Positions 43,721-52,453 of a stretch of 64,000 bases of DNA are shown in pieces (within the stretch, counting starts at the first letter, position 1; the number at the start of each line of letters is the position of its first letter). Under the pieces are notes generated by a model. It was not told the origin of the DNA and did no database searches. It saw nothing but the letters and a program-made list of their open reading frames with translations. The translations under genes and the position numbers were made by a program. The DNA is from JBNKWA01 sp050299555. Its GTDB lineage: Bacteria; Pseudomonadota; Alphaproteobacteria; Rhodobacterales; Rhodobacteraceae. The DNA is taken from NCBI GenBank assembly GCA_050299555.1, contig JBNKWA010000076.1, positions 1-64,000 on the forward strand. Reading direction: 5' to 3'.

Positions 43721-46699
43721 ATGCGTACGATCATTGCCTTGGCTTTCGCCATCAGCCTTTTCGCCCCTTCCGCAGGGGCACAACAGCTCGCGCCGGCCGA
43801 TGTCTCGATCCTCTTGCCCGCCCCGGCAGCCGATGGCGACCCCATGCTGCCGCTGCCCGAGGCCAGCTTTCCGGCCGCGGCCGCCGCCAGCGCCGCGGCG
43901 GTGATCGCCCAGGTCGGCAGCGTGACCGACCCGGCCGGCGGCACGCGCGCCATCGACCCTGACCTGCTGGGCGCCCGGCGCGGGCAGTTCCACGTCGCCT
44001 CGATCCGGCTCGACCCCGGCGCCCCCGGGCTTGCGCCGGCATTCGCGCCCTTTGGCCGCTCGCCGCAGCTGCGTCTGGTGGTGCAGCCGGTCAGCTTCGA
44101 CAACGGCCGCGCCAGCGTCCGCGACGAGGCGGTGCACCTGGTCTACAGCTTCGGCCGCTCGGCGCCGTCGGCGACCTGCCCGTTCCGGTCCGAGCCCGAC
44201 ATCCCGGCCTTCGCCGCGGCGGTGGACGACCTGCAAGAGCTCAAGTCGGACCTCGCGAACCTCGGCGTCGTCACCGATGGCGCCGCCCTCGGCATCCACC
44301 CGGCCTTTGCCGACAGCGCCGCGACTGCGCTGATCATCGAGCGGCTGGCGGACTTCATCGCCACCCACGCCACCGAGGCGCGGCTTTCGGCGGTCTCGGT
44401 GGCCGGCATCCCCGCCGGCGCGCCCGAGCCCTGGATCTTCGTCGCCATGCAGCGCGACCGCAGCACCGGCGGCTTCCAGCCGGTACCCGGCCCGGCCATC
44501 GCCCAACAGGCTGCCGCGCCCGCCTTCGCGCAGATGCTGAGCTTCGCGAGCGACTTCGAGAACGGCGAGGTGATCCCGGCCGGGCGCACCCGCAACCGCC
44601 TGCCGGTCGACTGCCTGGCCAACTTCCTGGTTCCCGACCAGCCGGGCGATGGCGACGGCGTCGCCACCTCGGCGCTGTTCGCGGCCGGGGCCAATACGCC
44701 CGCGGCCGCCGCCGAGATCGCCGCCATCGTCGCCGACCCGGCCCAGGCGCATTTCTTCAACACCGACTGCGTGAGCTGCCATTCCGAGACCCGGCGCGAG
44801 ATCGACGCCGCCACCGACGGCGACGCGGCCAGTGCCGCGATTGCCGCCGCCGAGGGGATCGATCCGGCGGCCATGCCGCGCGGGCCGGACGACAGCGGCC
44901 GCGCCTTCGACAAGTGGAACGTCCGCGCCTTCGGCTGGTACCCGGGCTTCGGACCGGCCGGTGCCCGCGCCCATGCAACCGTGGTGCGGCGGACGGCGCG
45001 CGAGACGGCGGATGTGCTGGCCTGCCTCAATTCCGGCGACTGGCGCGATCCGTCGCGGCCCTGCCCGGACGAGGCCGCTGCCGCCGTGCCGCTGGCGCAG
45101 GGCTGGGACGCGGATATCCGCGCGCGCTTCTATCATACCTCGCAGGGCGGGCGGCTGATGCCGGCGGCCTATTTCACCGCGCTGCAACGCCTCGACGGGG
45201 CGGGGGCCTTTGTGGCGCCGGAAAACCTCGCCCGCTACGGCCTGGTGGCCCCAGATCCGGACACCACGGGCCTCAACCCGCTGGGCCTGCCCCCCGGCCT
45301 GGCGCTGACCGGCACCGGCGCCGCTGCCGATATCGGCCTCAACTGCGCCGCCTGCCACACCGGCGATGTCATCGCCGGTGACCGGCGGCTGCGCATCGAC
45401 GGCGCCCCGGCCGCGTTCGATTTCGACCGCTTCCTGGCCGATCTCGCGACCGCGATCCAGGCCACGGCGCAGCTCGACTTCACCCAGGACCCGCCGGCCC
45501 CGACGCCGCGGCTGGCGGCGTTCCTGCAAAAGGTGGCGGCGACGGCGCCCGAGCTTGCCGATCCCGACCGGGTCCTCGACTTCGCCGCCGATTTCACCGG
45601 CCGTGCGGCGCTTCGCCGGCCCGAGCACCCATCGGGGCCGGGCCGCGTCGATGCGCTGACCCAGATCGTCAACGCCCTTGCGGTGACCGATCTGGGCGTG
45701 CCGTCCAACCTGCGCACCCCGGCGGCGCCCGCCAGTTACCCGGCGCTGTGGTTGGCGCCGCGGCTGGAATTCGTGCAGTGGAACCTGTCCGCGGCCGATC
45801 CGCTGGCGCGCAACATCGGTCAGGCGCAAGGCGTCTTCGGGCGCACCGAGCTGAAGCCGGGGCTGCCGTTCGACAGCTCGGCCGACATCGCCGCGCTGCA
45901 GCTCTACGAGACCTGGCTCCAGGACCTGCAGCCGCCGCGCTGGCCCGAGGACATCCTCGGGCCCATCGACACCGCGCTGGCCGAGACCGGCCGCGACCTG
46001 TTCGCCGACAATTGCGAGGGCTGCCACAATGCGCCGCCCTTCCGCGAGACGGCGGCCGAGGACAACCTGACCGGCGAGCGGTTCATCAAGGTCGCCGCCA
46101 TCCCGCAGGTGAAGGCCGGCACCGACCCGGTGTACACGCAGGCGCTGCTGGGCCGCTGGGTGGCGACCGGCCCGCTGGAGGAGAAGTTCGGCCGCCCGCT
46201 GGTGCCGGCGGGCCTGTTCTTCCGCGAGGTCGTCGGCGACACCACGCGCTTCATGCTGGAAAAGGCCGGCGTCGCCCCGGACCAGGTTCCGACCAGGCTG
46301 CGGCTGCGGCCGCCCGGCCATCCCGATTGCGCCGCCGACGAGGCCAGGCCCTGCGGCTATGCGATCCCGGGCGGCGGTGCGGCGCTGAAGGCGGCACCGC
46401 TGCTGGGCGTCTGGGCGACCGGTCCGTATCTGCACAACGGCTCGGTGCGCACCGTCTATCAGGTGATCTCGCCGCCCGAAGAGCGCGAGGCCAGATTCTG
46501 GGTCGGCGACCGCCGGCTCGACGCCGAGCGGCTGGGCTTCGTCAGCACCGAGGCGGCGGGCGCCTACCTTTTCGATACCGCGGTGCCGGGCAACAGCGCC
46601 GGGGGGCATGTCTTCTGGGACCGGCCCTTTACCCACGAGGAACGCTTGGCGCTGATCGAGTACCTCAAGGACCCGGAGCGGTTTCCGATGTCGCGCTGA
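43721..46699 (+). CDS. Large three-heme cytochrome c with RoxA-like C-terminal part
   Basis: A 992-aa exported protein with signal peptide ALAFAISLFAPSAGA. Three c-type heme motifs are present: CVSCH at 350-354, CAACH at 542-546 and CEGCH at 765-769. The last two, about 220 residues apart, and the YLHNGSV motif near the end match the di-heme RoxA/cytochrome-peroxidase-like family. Residues 25-345, ahead of the first heme, are of no recognised family. Periplasmic oxidoreductase or oxygenase of unknown substrate. The gene diverges from the VWA gene; the 289 bp between show no clear promoter. Confidence 0.88.
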   Translation: MRTIIALAFAISLFAPSAGAQQLAPADVSILLPAPAADGDPMLPLPEASFPAAAAASAAAVIAQVGSVTDPAGGTRAIDPDLLGARRGQFHVASIRLDPGAPGLAPAFAPFGRSPQLRLVVQPVSFDNGRASVRDEAVHLVYSFGRSAPSATCPFRSEPDIPAFAAAVDDLQELKSDLANLGVVTDGAALGIHPAFADSAATALIIERLADFIATHATEARLSAVSVAGIPAGAPEPWIFVAMQRDRSTGGFQPVPGPAIAQQAAAPAFAQMLSFASDFENGEVIPAGRTRNRLPVDCLANFLVPDQPGDGDGVATSALFAAGANTPAAAAEIAAIVADPAQAHFFNTDCVSCHSETRREIDAATDGDAASAAIAAAEGIDPAAMPRGPDDSGRAFDKWNVRAFGWYPGFGPAGARAHATVVRRTARETADVLACLNSGDWRDPSRPCPDEAAAAVPLAQGWDADIRARFYHTSQGGRLMPAAYFTALQRLDGAGAFVAPENLARYGLVAPDPDTTGLNPLGLPPGLALTGTGAAADIGLNCAACHTGDVIAGDRRLRIDGAPAAFDFDRFLADLATAIQATAQLDFTQDPPAPTPRLAAFLQKVAATAPELADPDRVLDFAADFTGRAALRRPEHPSGPGRVDALTQIVNALAVTDLGVPSNLRTPAAPASYPALWLAPRLEFVQWNLSAADPLARNIGQAQGVFGRTELKPGLPFDSSADIAALQLYETWLQDLQPPRWPEDILGPIDTALAETGRDLFADNCEGCHNAPPFRETAAEDNLTGERFIKVAAIPQVKAGTDPVYTQALLGRWVATGPLEEKFGRPLVPAGLFFREVVGDTTRFMLEKAGVAPDQVPTRLRLRPPGHPDCAADEARPCGYAIPGGGAALKAAPLLGVWATGPYLHNGSVRTVYQVISPPEEREARFWVGDRRLDAERLGFVSTEAAGAYLFDTAVPGNSAGGHVFWDRPFTHEERLALIEYLKDPERFPMSR

Positions 46700-46829
46700 C
46701 GCGGTCCTGCAGAGGGCCGGGAGCGGAGGCCCCCCGGGGGGTCTTGCGGGGGCTTGTGGGGGGCGTCGGCGGGTGTCCGCACAGTGTCCCCACAGAATAT
46801 TTTTTAATAACAATGACTTGATATGGCGG

Positions 46830-46839
46830 CCCCATGGGG
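46830..46839. repeat. CCCCATGGGG palindrome, copy 1
   Basis: Perfect 10-bp palindrome, followed by AC as in copies 2 and 3 but preceded by GG, so not extended to 14 bp. Confidence 0.7.
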
Positions 46840-46973
46840 ACGCCGTGGATTCTTGCCCAATCGCGCCGGGGCGCTCCCCGCCCACCCACCCTCGCGCCCG
46901 GGCGCGATCGGGGCACGGTCCCTCAAACCTTGTGCCAGGGAGAAATGGCGCGATTCCGGTACCTTGACCCCCC

Positions 46974-46987
46974 GTCCCCATGGGGAC
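46974..46987. repeat. GTCCCCATGGGGAC palindrome, copy 2
   Basis: Perfect 14-bp palindrome identical to copy 3. Confidence 0.85.
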
Positions 46988-47016
46988 AGGGTGCACCGGG
47001 CACCAGGGCCCCGTCA

Positions 47017-47044
47017 GAATGGTGGCGTCCGAATGGTGGTGTCC
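47017..47044. repeat. Tandem direct repeat GAATGGTGG(C/T)GTCC
   Basis: Two adjacent 14-bp units (47017-47030 and 47031-47044) differing at one base; the second runs into palindrome copy 3. Confidence 0.85.
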
Positions 47045-47054
47045 CCATGGGGAC
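47041..47054. repeat. GTCCCCATGGGGAC palindrome, copy 3
   Basis: Perfect 14-bp palindrome 67 bp after copy 2 and 16 bp past the stop of the convergent GntR gene. Confidence 0.85.
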
Positions 47055-47069
47055 GGCGGGTGGCGCGCC

Positions 47070-47780
47070 TCAGCCGCCCTTGCGCCCGGACGGCTTCACC
47101 CCGAACCGGCCATCCTTGAGCACGGTCAGATAGGACTGCCGCGTCGCCAGGATGTGCTCGCTCAGGATCGATTCGATCAGCGGCACGTCGCCTGCGGCGA
47201 AGGCCTCGGCGATCTGCCGGTGATGGACATAGGAGTTCTCCTGCGCCCCGGGAACCGGCACCGACAGATGCGTGCGCAGGGTCGAGATCGGCCCCGAGAC
47301 GTGGGCATAGCCTTCCTGCAGGTAGCGGTTCCGGCAGTGCCTGATGAAGCTCTCGTGAAACTGCGTATCGGCCCGCGAATAGGCGACCGGGTCGTTGCCG
47401 GCCCGCGCCGCCTCCATGGCGGCGATGGCCTCGCGCAGGTCGGCCAGGGTCTCGTCGTGCTGCCGCGCCATGGACAGTTGCACCGCCCGCTGTTCCAGCA
47501 CCACGCGATATTCGCAAAGGTCGATGATGTCCTGCTCGGTCGGCAGGAACACATAGCTGCCGCGCTGCGGCTGGACCGAGACCAGGCCCTGCTGCTGCAA
47601 GAGCGACAGCGCCTCGCGCACCGGCGTGCGGCTGACCCCCAGCATCGCCGCGACACCGGTTTCGGTCAGCTCGGACCCCAGCGCGATCTCGGCGTCGATG
47701 ATCGCCTGCCGCAGCCTCTCGGCAACGGTCAGGGCCAGCGATATCGGCCGGTCGATGTTCAGCGATGCGGTGGGCTGCAT
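47070..47780 (-). CDS. GntR family regulator (FCD), likely controls the organic-acid operon
   Basis: A 236-aa regulator with winged helix (TETGVAAMLGVSRTPVREAL, residues 38-57) and C-terminal FCD domain with metal-type His residues (FHESFIRHC, HHRQI). It diverges from the lyase-SDR-TRAP operon; a TGTATACA dyad lies in the gap. The ligand is presumably the transported acid or a breakdown product. Confidence 0.92.
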   Translation of the reverse strand: MQPTASLNIDRPISLALTVAERLRQAIIDAEIALGSELTETGVAAMLGVSRTPVREALSLLQQQGLVSVQPQRGSYVFLPTEQDIIDLCEYRVVLEQRAVQLSMARQHDETLADLREAIAAMEAARAGNDPVAYSRADTQFHESFIRHCRNRYLQEGYAHVSGPISTLRTHLSVPVPGAQENSYVHHRQIAEAFAAGDVPLIESILSEHILATRQSYLTVLKDGRFGVKPSGRKGG

Positions 47781-47911
47781 GGCGTCTGTCGGGCGCTCCT
47801 GCGTCTGTCTTCGTTGCTAGGGGACAAAGCCCCGGGGCGCAAATCGTTTGTCTTCCGTTTCGGCACCCGCGCGCCCCTGCATCAGGCGGCTTGACGTGTA
47901 CCTTACATACT

Positions 47912-47919
47912 GTATACAA
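47912..47919. promoter_or_regulatory. GntR operator candidate TGTATACA
   Basis: Perfect palindrome within CTGTATACAA, matching the TTGTATACAA-type sites bound by many FCD GntR proteins. It lies 49 bp ahead of the lyase start. Confidence 0.55.
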
Positions 47920-47967
47920 CATCCAAGGATCCGGGCAAGCACGACTCGGCACCAGGGAGGGCATGGA

Positions 47968-48828
47968 TTGGCGACGGCCGCGCAATTGCGGAAGCTGCTG
48001 CAGGGCGGGCGGACGATTGCCGCGCCCGGGGCCGCCGATGCCCTGACCGCGCGCCTGGTCGAGCGCGCCGGCTTTGCCGCCGTCTACATGACCGGGCTTG
48101 GCGCCACCGCGGCGCGGCTTGGCATGCCGGACCTCGGCCTGATGACCGGTTCGGAAATGGCCGATCACGCCCGCAGCCTAACCCGCGCCGTCGATATTCC
48201 GGTCATCGCGGATGCCGACACCGGCTATGGCGGTGCCCTGAACATTCGCCGCACCGTCGAGGACTATGCCCGTGCCGGCGTGGCTGCGCTACATCTCGAG
48301 GATCAGGTGTCGCCGAAACGCTGCGGCCAGCTTTCGGGCGTCCGGCTGGTGGAGGCCGATCAGGCCGAAGCCCGGCTTCGGGCCGCCGTTGCCGCGCGGG
48401 CAGGGGCCGATATCGTGCTGATCGGCCGGACCGACGCGCTGGCCGCCGAAGGTATGGAGGCGGCGCTGGAGCGCGCCCGGCGTTATGCCGGCACCGGCGT
48501 CGATCTGCTCTTCGTTGACGGCATCAGAGAGGTGCGGCAGGTCGAGGCCGTGGCCCGCGCCGTGCCCGGTCCCAAGGTCGTCAGCCTGGTCGACGGCACC
48601 GAGGCCGCGCGCCTGACGCTGGACGAGTTGCAGGAGATGGGCTTCTCGCTGGCGCTCTATGCGGTCACGGCGCTGTTTTCGGCCACGATGGCGGCTGCCC
48701 GGGCGCTCAGCCACCTGAGGGACAACGGCACGCCGGCCGGCCTGGCCGGGCAGATGAGCTATGCCGAGTTCTCCGAGGTGGTCGGCCTCGCCGGGCATCA
48801 GGACTTCGCCCACGGGTTCGGCGAATGA
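47968..48828 (+). CDS. Isocitrate lyase/PEP mutase family enzyme, TTG start
   Basis: A 286-aa TIM-barrel enzyme. ADADTGYGG carries the Mg ligands; the loop EDQVSPKRCGQ keeps the catalytic Cys (2-methylisocitrate lyase has KRCGH). Relatives cleave C-C bonds of 2-substituted dicarboxylates or act on phosphonates. No ATG fits: TTG at 47968 has GGGAGGG at good spacing and gives the expected MATAAQLRKLL start. Ends overlapping the SDR start (ATGA). Confidence 0.88.
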   Translation: MATAAQLRKLLQGGRTIAAPGAADALTARLVERAGFAAVYMTGLGATAARLGMPDLGLMTGSEMADHARSLTRAVDIPVIADADTGYGGALNIRRTVEDYARAGVAALHLEDQVSPKRCGQLSGVRLVEADQAEARLRAAVAARAGADIVLIGRTDALAAEGMEAALERARRYAGTGVDLLFVDGIREVRQVEAVARAVPGPKVVSLVDGTEAARLTLDELQEMGFSLALYAVTALFSATMAAARALSHLRDNGTPAGLAGQMSYAEFSEVVGLAGHQDFAHGFGE

Positions 48829-49547
48829 AGGGCGCGGTGGTTCTGATCAGCGGTGGTGCCGCCGGGATCGGCCTGGCCATCGCCGAGCGGGTGGTGGCGC
48901 GGGCCGGGCGGGCGATCCTCTGGGACGCCTCCGAAACCGCGCTGGCCGCCGCCTGCGCAAGCCTGGGCGCCGCGGCGAGCCCGCGCATCGTCGATGTCGC
49001 CGACCCGGCCGCCCTGGCCGAGGCCGAGGCCGAGCTTGACGGCATGCCGCCCACGCATCTGGTCAACAATGCCGGGATCGAAGGGGCGCCGATGCCCTGG
49101 ACCGCCATCGACACGGCCGCGGTTGCGCGCGTGCTGGCGGTGAACGTCACCGGGCTGATGGCGGTCACCTCGGCCTTCCTGCGTCGCCGCCTTTCGGGGC
49201 ACGGCGGTGCCATCGTCAACCTCTCGTCCATTGCCGCCGACACCGGCGGTGCACCGGGTCACGCCGCCTACGGCGCCTCCAAGGGGGCGGTGGTGTCGCT
49301 GACCCGGGCGCTGGCCCGCGACCTGGCGCCGGAGCTTCGGGTGAACGCGCTGGCTCCCGGCATCATCGACACCGCGATGCAGCGCCGGATCGTCTCCGAC
49401 CCCAAGGCCGCGGCCGCGAACGGGGACCGGGTTCCGCTGCGCCGGACCGGCACCACCGACGAGGTCGCCCGGGCCGCCGAATGGCTGCTTTTCGATGCCG
49501 CCTACACGACCGGCGAGGTCGTGCGGGTGGCGGGGGGACTGCGATGA
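48825..49547 (+). CDS. Short-chain dehydrogenase/reductase
   Basis: A 240-aa classical SDR with cofactor motif GGAAGIG, NNAG, catalytic Ser in NLSSIA and YGASK with Tyr and Lys. Oxidises or reduces a hydroxyl group of an unknown intermediate in the catabolic operon. ATGA overlaps at both ends couple it with the lyase and the TRAP small subunit. Confidence 0.93.
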   Translation: MKGAVVLISGGAAGIGLAIAERVVARAGRAILWDASETALAAACASLGAAASPRIVDVADPAALAEAEAELDGMPPTHLVNNAGIEGAPMPWTAIDTAAVARVLAVNVTGLMAVTSAFLRRRLSGHGGAIVNLSSIAADTGGAPGHAAYGASKGAVVSLTRALARDLAPELRVNALAPGIIDTAMQRRIVSDPKAAAANGDRVPLRRTGTTDEVARAAEWLLFDAAYTTGEVVRVAGGLR

Positions 49548-50047
49548 CCCGGCTGATCGCGCTGTTCTTCCGGGTGCTCGAGATGCTGCTTGTCCTGCTC
49601 TTGGCCGGCATGACCGCGATGGTCTTCGTCAATGTCGTGCTGCGCTACGGCTTCGGCTCGGGCATCGACGTGTCCGAGGAACTGTCGCGGTTCTTCTTCG
49701 TGTGGCTGACCTTCCTCGGTGCCATCGTGGCGATGCATCGCAACATGCATATCGGCTTCGACCTTGTCGTCACCATCGTGCCGCCGGGCCTGCGCCGCTG
49801 GATGCTTGCGGTCGCCAACGGGCTGATCCTTCTGGCCTGCCTGCTGATCCTCGTGGGCTCGCTCAGGCAGTTCCATGTCAACGCCACCAACATCGCCCCG
49901 GTCACCCGGCTGCCGATGATCTGGGTCTTCGGCGTCGCCATCCCCATGGCGTTGCTGGTGGGGCTGATGGCCGGCCTGCGCACGATCGGCTATGCCACCG
50001 GCCGCCTGACTGCCGAACCCAAGACGGACAGCGAGGTGCACCAATGA
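49544..50047 (+). CDS. TRAP transporter small permease (DctQ type)
   Basis: A 167-aa protein of four predicted helices. RYGFGSGIDVSEELSRFFF in part (ISEEL-like EELSRF) and the IVAMHRNMHIGFD loop are typical DctQ features. Works with the large permease and the binding protein at 51375. Start overlaps the SDR stop; stop overlaps the DctM start. Confidence 0.93.
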   Translation: MTRLIALFFRVLEMLLVLLLAGMTAMVFVNVVLRYGFGSGIDVSEELSRFFFVWLTFLGAIVAMHRNMHIGFDLVVTIVPPGLRRWMLAVANGLILLACLLILVGSLRQFHVNATNIAPVTRLPMIWVFGVAIPMALLVGLMAGLRTIGYATGRLTAEPKTDSEVHQ

Positions 50048-51321
50048 CGCTGGGTATCTTCGTCGTGGTGCTGGCGATCACGCTGATGCTGGGCGTGCCG
50101 GTCGCCTTTGCGCTGGTCCTGTGCGCCGCCGCCATGGGGCTGGCACTCGACTTCTTCGATCCGCAGATCATCGCCCAGCGTATGGTGGTGGGCGCCAACA
50201 ACTTCTCGCTGCTGGCGATCCCGTTCTTCCTGCTGGCGGGCGAGCTGATGAACGCCGGCGGCATGTCGCGGCGGATCATCGGGTTCGCCATGGCCTTTGT
50301 CGGCCACCTCCGCGGCGGGCTGGGCGTGGTGGCGATCCTGGCGGCGATCATCCTAGCCTCGCTGTCGGGCTCGGCAGCGGCCGACAGTGCGGCGCTGATC
50401 TCGATCCTGCTGCCGATGATGCGGGCGTCGGGCCATGATGAGGCCAGGTCGGTGGGGCTGATGGCCTCGGGCGGGGTGATTGCGCCGATCATCCCGCCCT
50501 CCATCGCCTACATCATCTTCGCGGTGGCGACCGACTTGTCGATCACCCAGCTTTTCATGGCCGGCATCGTGCCCGGTGTGCTGATGGGGCTCGGGGCGCT
50601 GACCGCATGGCTGATCGTCGCCCGCCGCGACCGGGTCGAGCCCTTGCCGCGTCAGGGCTGGGATGTACGCCTGAAGGTGACGCGCGAGGCGCTGTGGTCG
50701 CTGGGCATGCCGATCATCATCCTTGGCGGCATCCGCTTTGGCGTGGTGACCCCGACCGAGGCGGCGGTGGTTGCGGTGGCCTATGCGATCTTCGTCGGCA
50801 CGGTGATACACCGCGACCTGCGCCTCAGCGCCATGTACGACGTGTTCCGCAACGCCGCGCTGACCAGCGCCGTGGTGATGATGCTGGCGGCCGCCGCCCT
50901 GGCCACCGGATGGTTCATCACCCTGGCCGATCTGTCCGGCATCGTGCTCGACCTCGTGGGACCGCTGGCCGACCACCCGACGCTGCTGCTGATCGTCATA
51001 ATGGCGGTGGTGCTGGTGGTGGGCACGATGATGGACATGGGGCCGACGATCCTGATCCTCGCCCCGGTGCTTCTGCCGGTGGTCACCGCAGCGGGGATCG
51101 ACCCGATCTATTTCGGCGTGCTTTTCGTCATCAATACCGCGATCGGCCTGGTCACGCCGCCGGTCGGCATCGTGCTCAGCGTCTCGGCCGGCGTGTCCGG
51201 GGTGCCGCTGCACCGTGTCGCCGTGGGCGCCGCGCCCTTCATCATGGCCCAGGTCGCCGTGCTCGTCCTGCTGGTCATCTTCCCCGGGCTCGTGCTCGGA
51301 CCCCTGGCATGGCTGCGCTGA
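50044..51321 (+). CDS. TRAP transporter large permease (DctM type)
   Basis: A 425-aa permease with about twelve helices. Recognisable are LLAIPFFLLAGELM, the GSAAADSAA loop, IIPPSIAYI and NTAIGLVTPPVG near the end. Uses the sodium gradient with the binding protein to import an organic acid. Confidence 0.95.
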   Translation: MTLGIFVVVLAITLMLGVPVAFALVLCAAAMGLALDFFDPQIIAQRMVVGANNFSLLAIPFFLLAGELMNAGGMSRRIIGFAMAFVGHLRGGLGVVAILAAIILASLSGSAAADSAALISILLPMMRASGHDEARSVGLMASGGVIAPIIPPSIAYIIFAVATDLSITQLFMAGIVPGVLMGLGALTAWLIVARRDRVEPLPRQGWDVRLKVTREALWSLGMPIIILGGIRFGVVTPTEAAVVAVAYAIFVGTVIHRDLRLSAMYDVFRNAALTSAVVMMLAAAALATGWFITLADLSGIVLDLVGPLADHPTLLLIVIMAVVLVVGTMMDMGPTILILAPVLLPVVTAAGIDPIYFGVLFVINTAIGLVTPPVGIVLSVSAGVSGVPLHRVAVGAAPFIMAQVAVLVLLVIFPGLVLGPLAWLR

Positions 51322-51374
51322 CAATCCCCGGCCCGGTGGCGGGCCTCAGAACCAACTTCAAGGAGGAGAACCGA

Positions 51375-52382
51375 ATGAAACAGATCAGAACCCTTGCCGG
51401 CATCGCGCTGGCGGCAACGGCGCTTGGCGCCCCCGCGCTCGCCGCGGATTTCGGCGCGCACCAGTTCCGCGTCTCGAACGGCGCCGCCGAGGATCATCCG
51501 GTCTCGGCCGGCATCAATGCGATGTCGTCATGCCTGGAGGCCGGGTCGGACGGGCAGATGAGCCTCAAGGGCTTCTACTCCGGCGTTCTCGGCGACGATG
51601 CCGAGGCGACCCAGTCGGTGCGGTCCGGCGCCATCGACATGGTGGTCTCGGGCGCCGCGGCGATTGCCGGCATCGAGCCGGCGATGGGTACCTTCAGCCT
51701 GCCGTTCATCTTCGCCAATGACGAGGAAGTCGACGCGATCATGACCGGCCCCTTCTTCGACTATCTGGCCGAGAAGATGCCGCAGCACGATCTGGTCCTG
51801 CTGTCGATCTGGGAGAACGGCTTTCGCAACGCCACCAACTCCAAGCATCCGATCGTCAAGGTGTCGGACTTCGAGGGTCTGAACTTCCGGGTGATGCAGA
51901 ACCCGATCTTCCTCGACACCTTCCGCCGGCTGGGTGCCAACCCGGTGCCCATGGCCTTTGGCGAGGTCTTCACCGCGCTCGAGACCGGCGCCGTGGACGG
52001 CCAGGAGAACCCGCTGCCGCTGATCGAGGCGACCAAGTTCTACGAGGTGCAGAAATACGTGACCCTGACCCGTCACGCCTATTCGCCGACGCCGGTCCTG
52101 ATGTCGAAGCAGGTCTGGGACGGGCTGAACGGCGACGAGCAGGCCCTGTTGCAGACCTGCGCGGCCGAGGCCCGCGGCGCCCAGGTCACCCGCAGCCGCG
52201 AGGCGGTGGCCGAGGCCACCGAGGAGCTGCAGGCGCAGGGCATGGAGTTCTCCGAGCTGTCCGATGACGAGATGGCCAAGCTTCGGGCCCTGGTGCAGCC
52301 GGTCTACGAGACCAGCCTCGAGGCCGTCGGGCCGGAGAACTTCGAACGGCTCGAGGCCGAGCTGGCCAAGATCCGCAACTAG
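51375..52382 (+). CDS. TRAP transporter substrate-binding protein (DctP type)
   Basis: A 335-aa periplasmic binding protein. Signal peptide ends near ALA (residue 23). The conserved Arg and ligand clamp region is in LNFRVMQNPIF, followed by GAVDGQENP, the core DctP motif. GGAGGAG precedes the ATG. It lies 53 bp after the large permease. Substrate class is probably a hydroxy- or sugar acid. Confidence 0.94.
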   Translation: MKQIRTLAGIALAATALGAPALAADFGAHQFRVSNGAAEDHPVSAGINAMSSCLEAGSDGQMSLKGFYSGVLGDDAEATQSVRSGAIDMVVSGAAAIAGIEPAMGTFSLPFIFANDEEVDAIMTGPFFDYLAEKMPQHDLVLLSIWENGFRNATNSKHPIVKVSDFEGLNFRVMQNPIFLDTFRRLGANPVPMAFGEVFTALETGAVDGQENPLPLIEATKFYEVQKYVTLTRHAYSPTPVLMSKQVWDGLNGDEQALLQTCAAEARGAQVTRSREAVAEATEELQAQGMEFSELSDDEMAKLRALVQPVYETSLEAVGPENFERLEAELAKIRN

Positions 52383-52453
52383 CCACCTTGCGCGGCGCCG
52401 TGCATCCTGCAGTCGCGGCGCTGCGCCCTTTCTTGCCACCGGAGCCTCATGCC

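Larger units (their letters stand above)
46700..47069. other. 370-bp intergenic stretch with palindromic repeats
   Basis: No credible gene. It holds an AT-rich block (46795-46825, TATTTTTTAATAACAATG), three copies of the CCCCATGGGG palindrome and a tandem 14-bp direct repeat, listed separately. The short in-frame ATGs within the palindromes give only low-complexity peptides. Confidence 0.7.

Noticed and set aside
46834..47133. Short plus-strand frames starting in the CCCCATGGGG palindromes
   Set aside because: They give Pro/Arg-rich peptides, overlap each other and the GntR gene, and their ATGs come only from the palindrome.
47848..47967. N-terminal extension of the lyase frame
   Set aside because: The extra 40 residues have no similarity to the family, cross the GntR operator and lack a ribosome site; TTG 47968 fits better.
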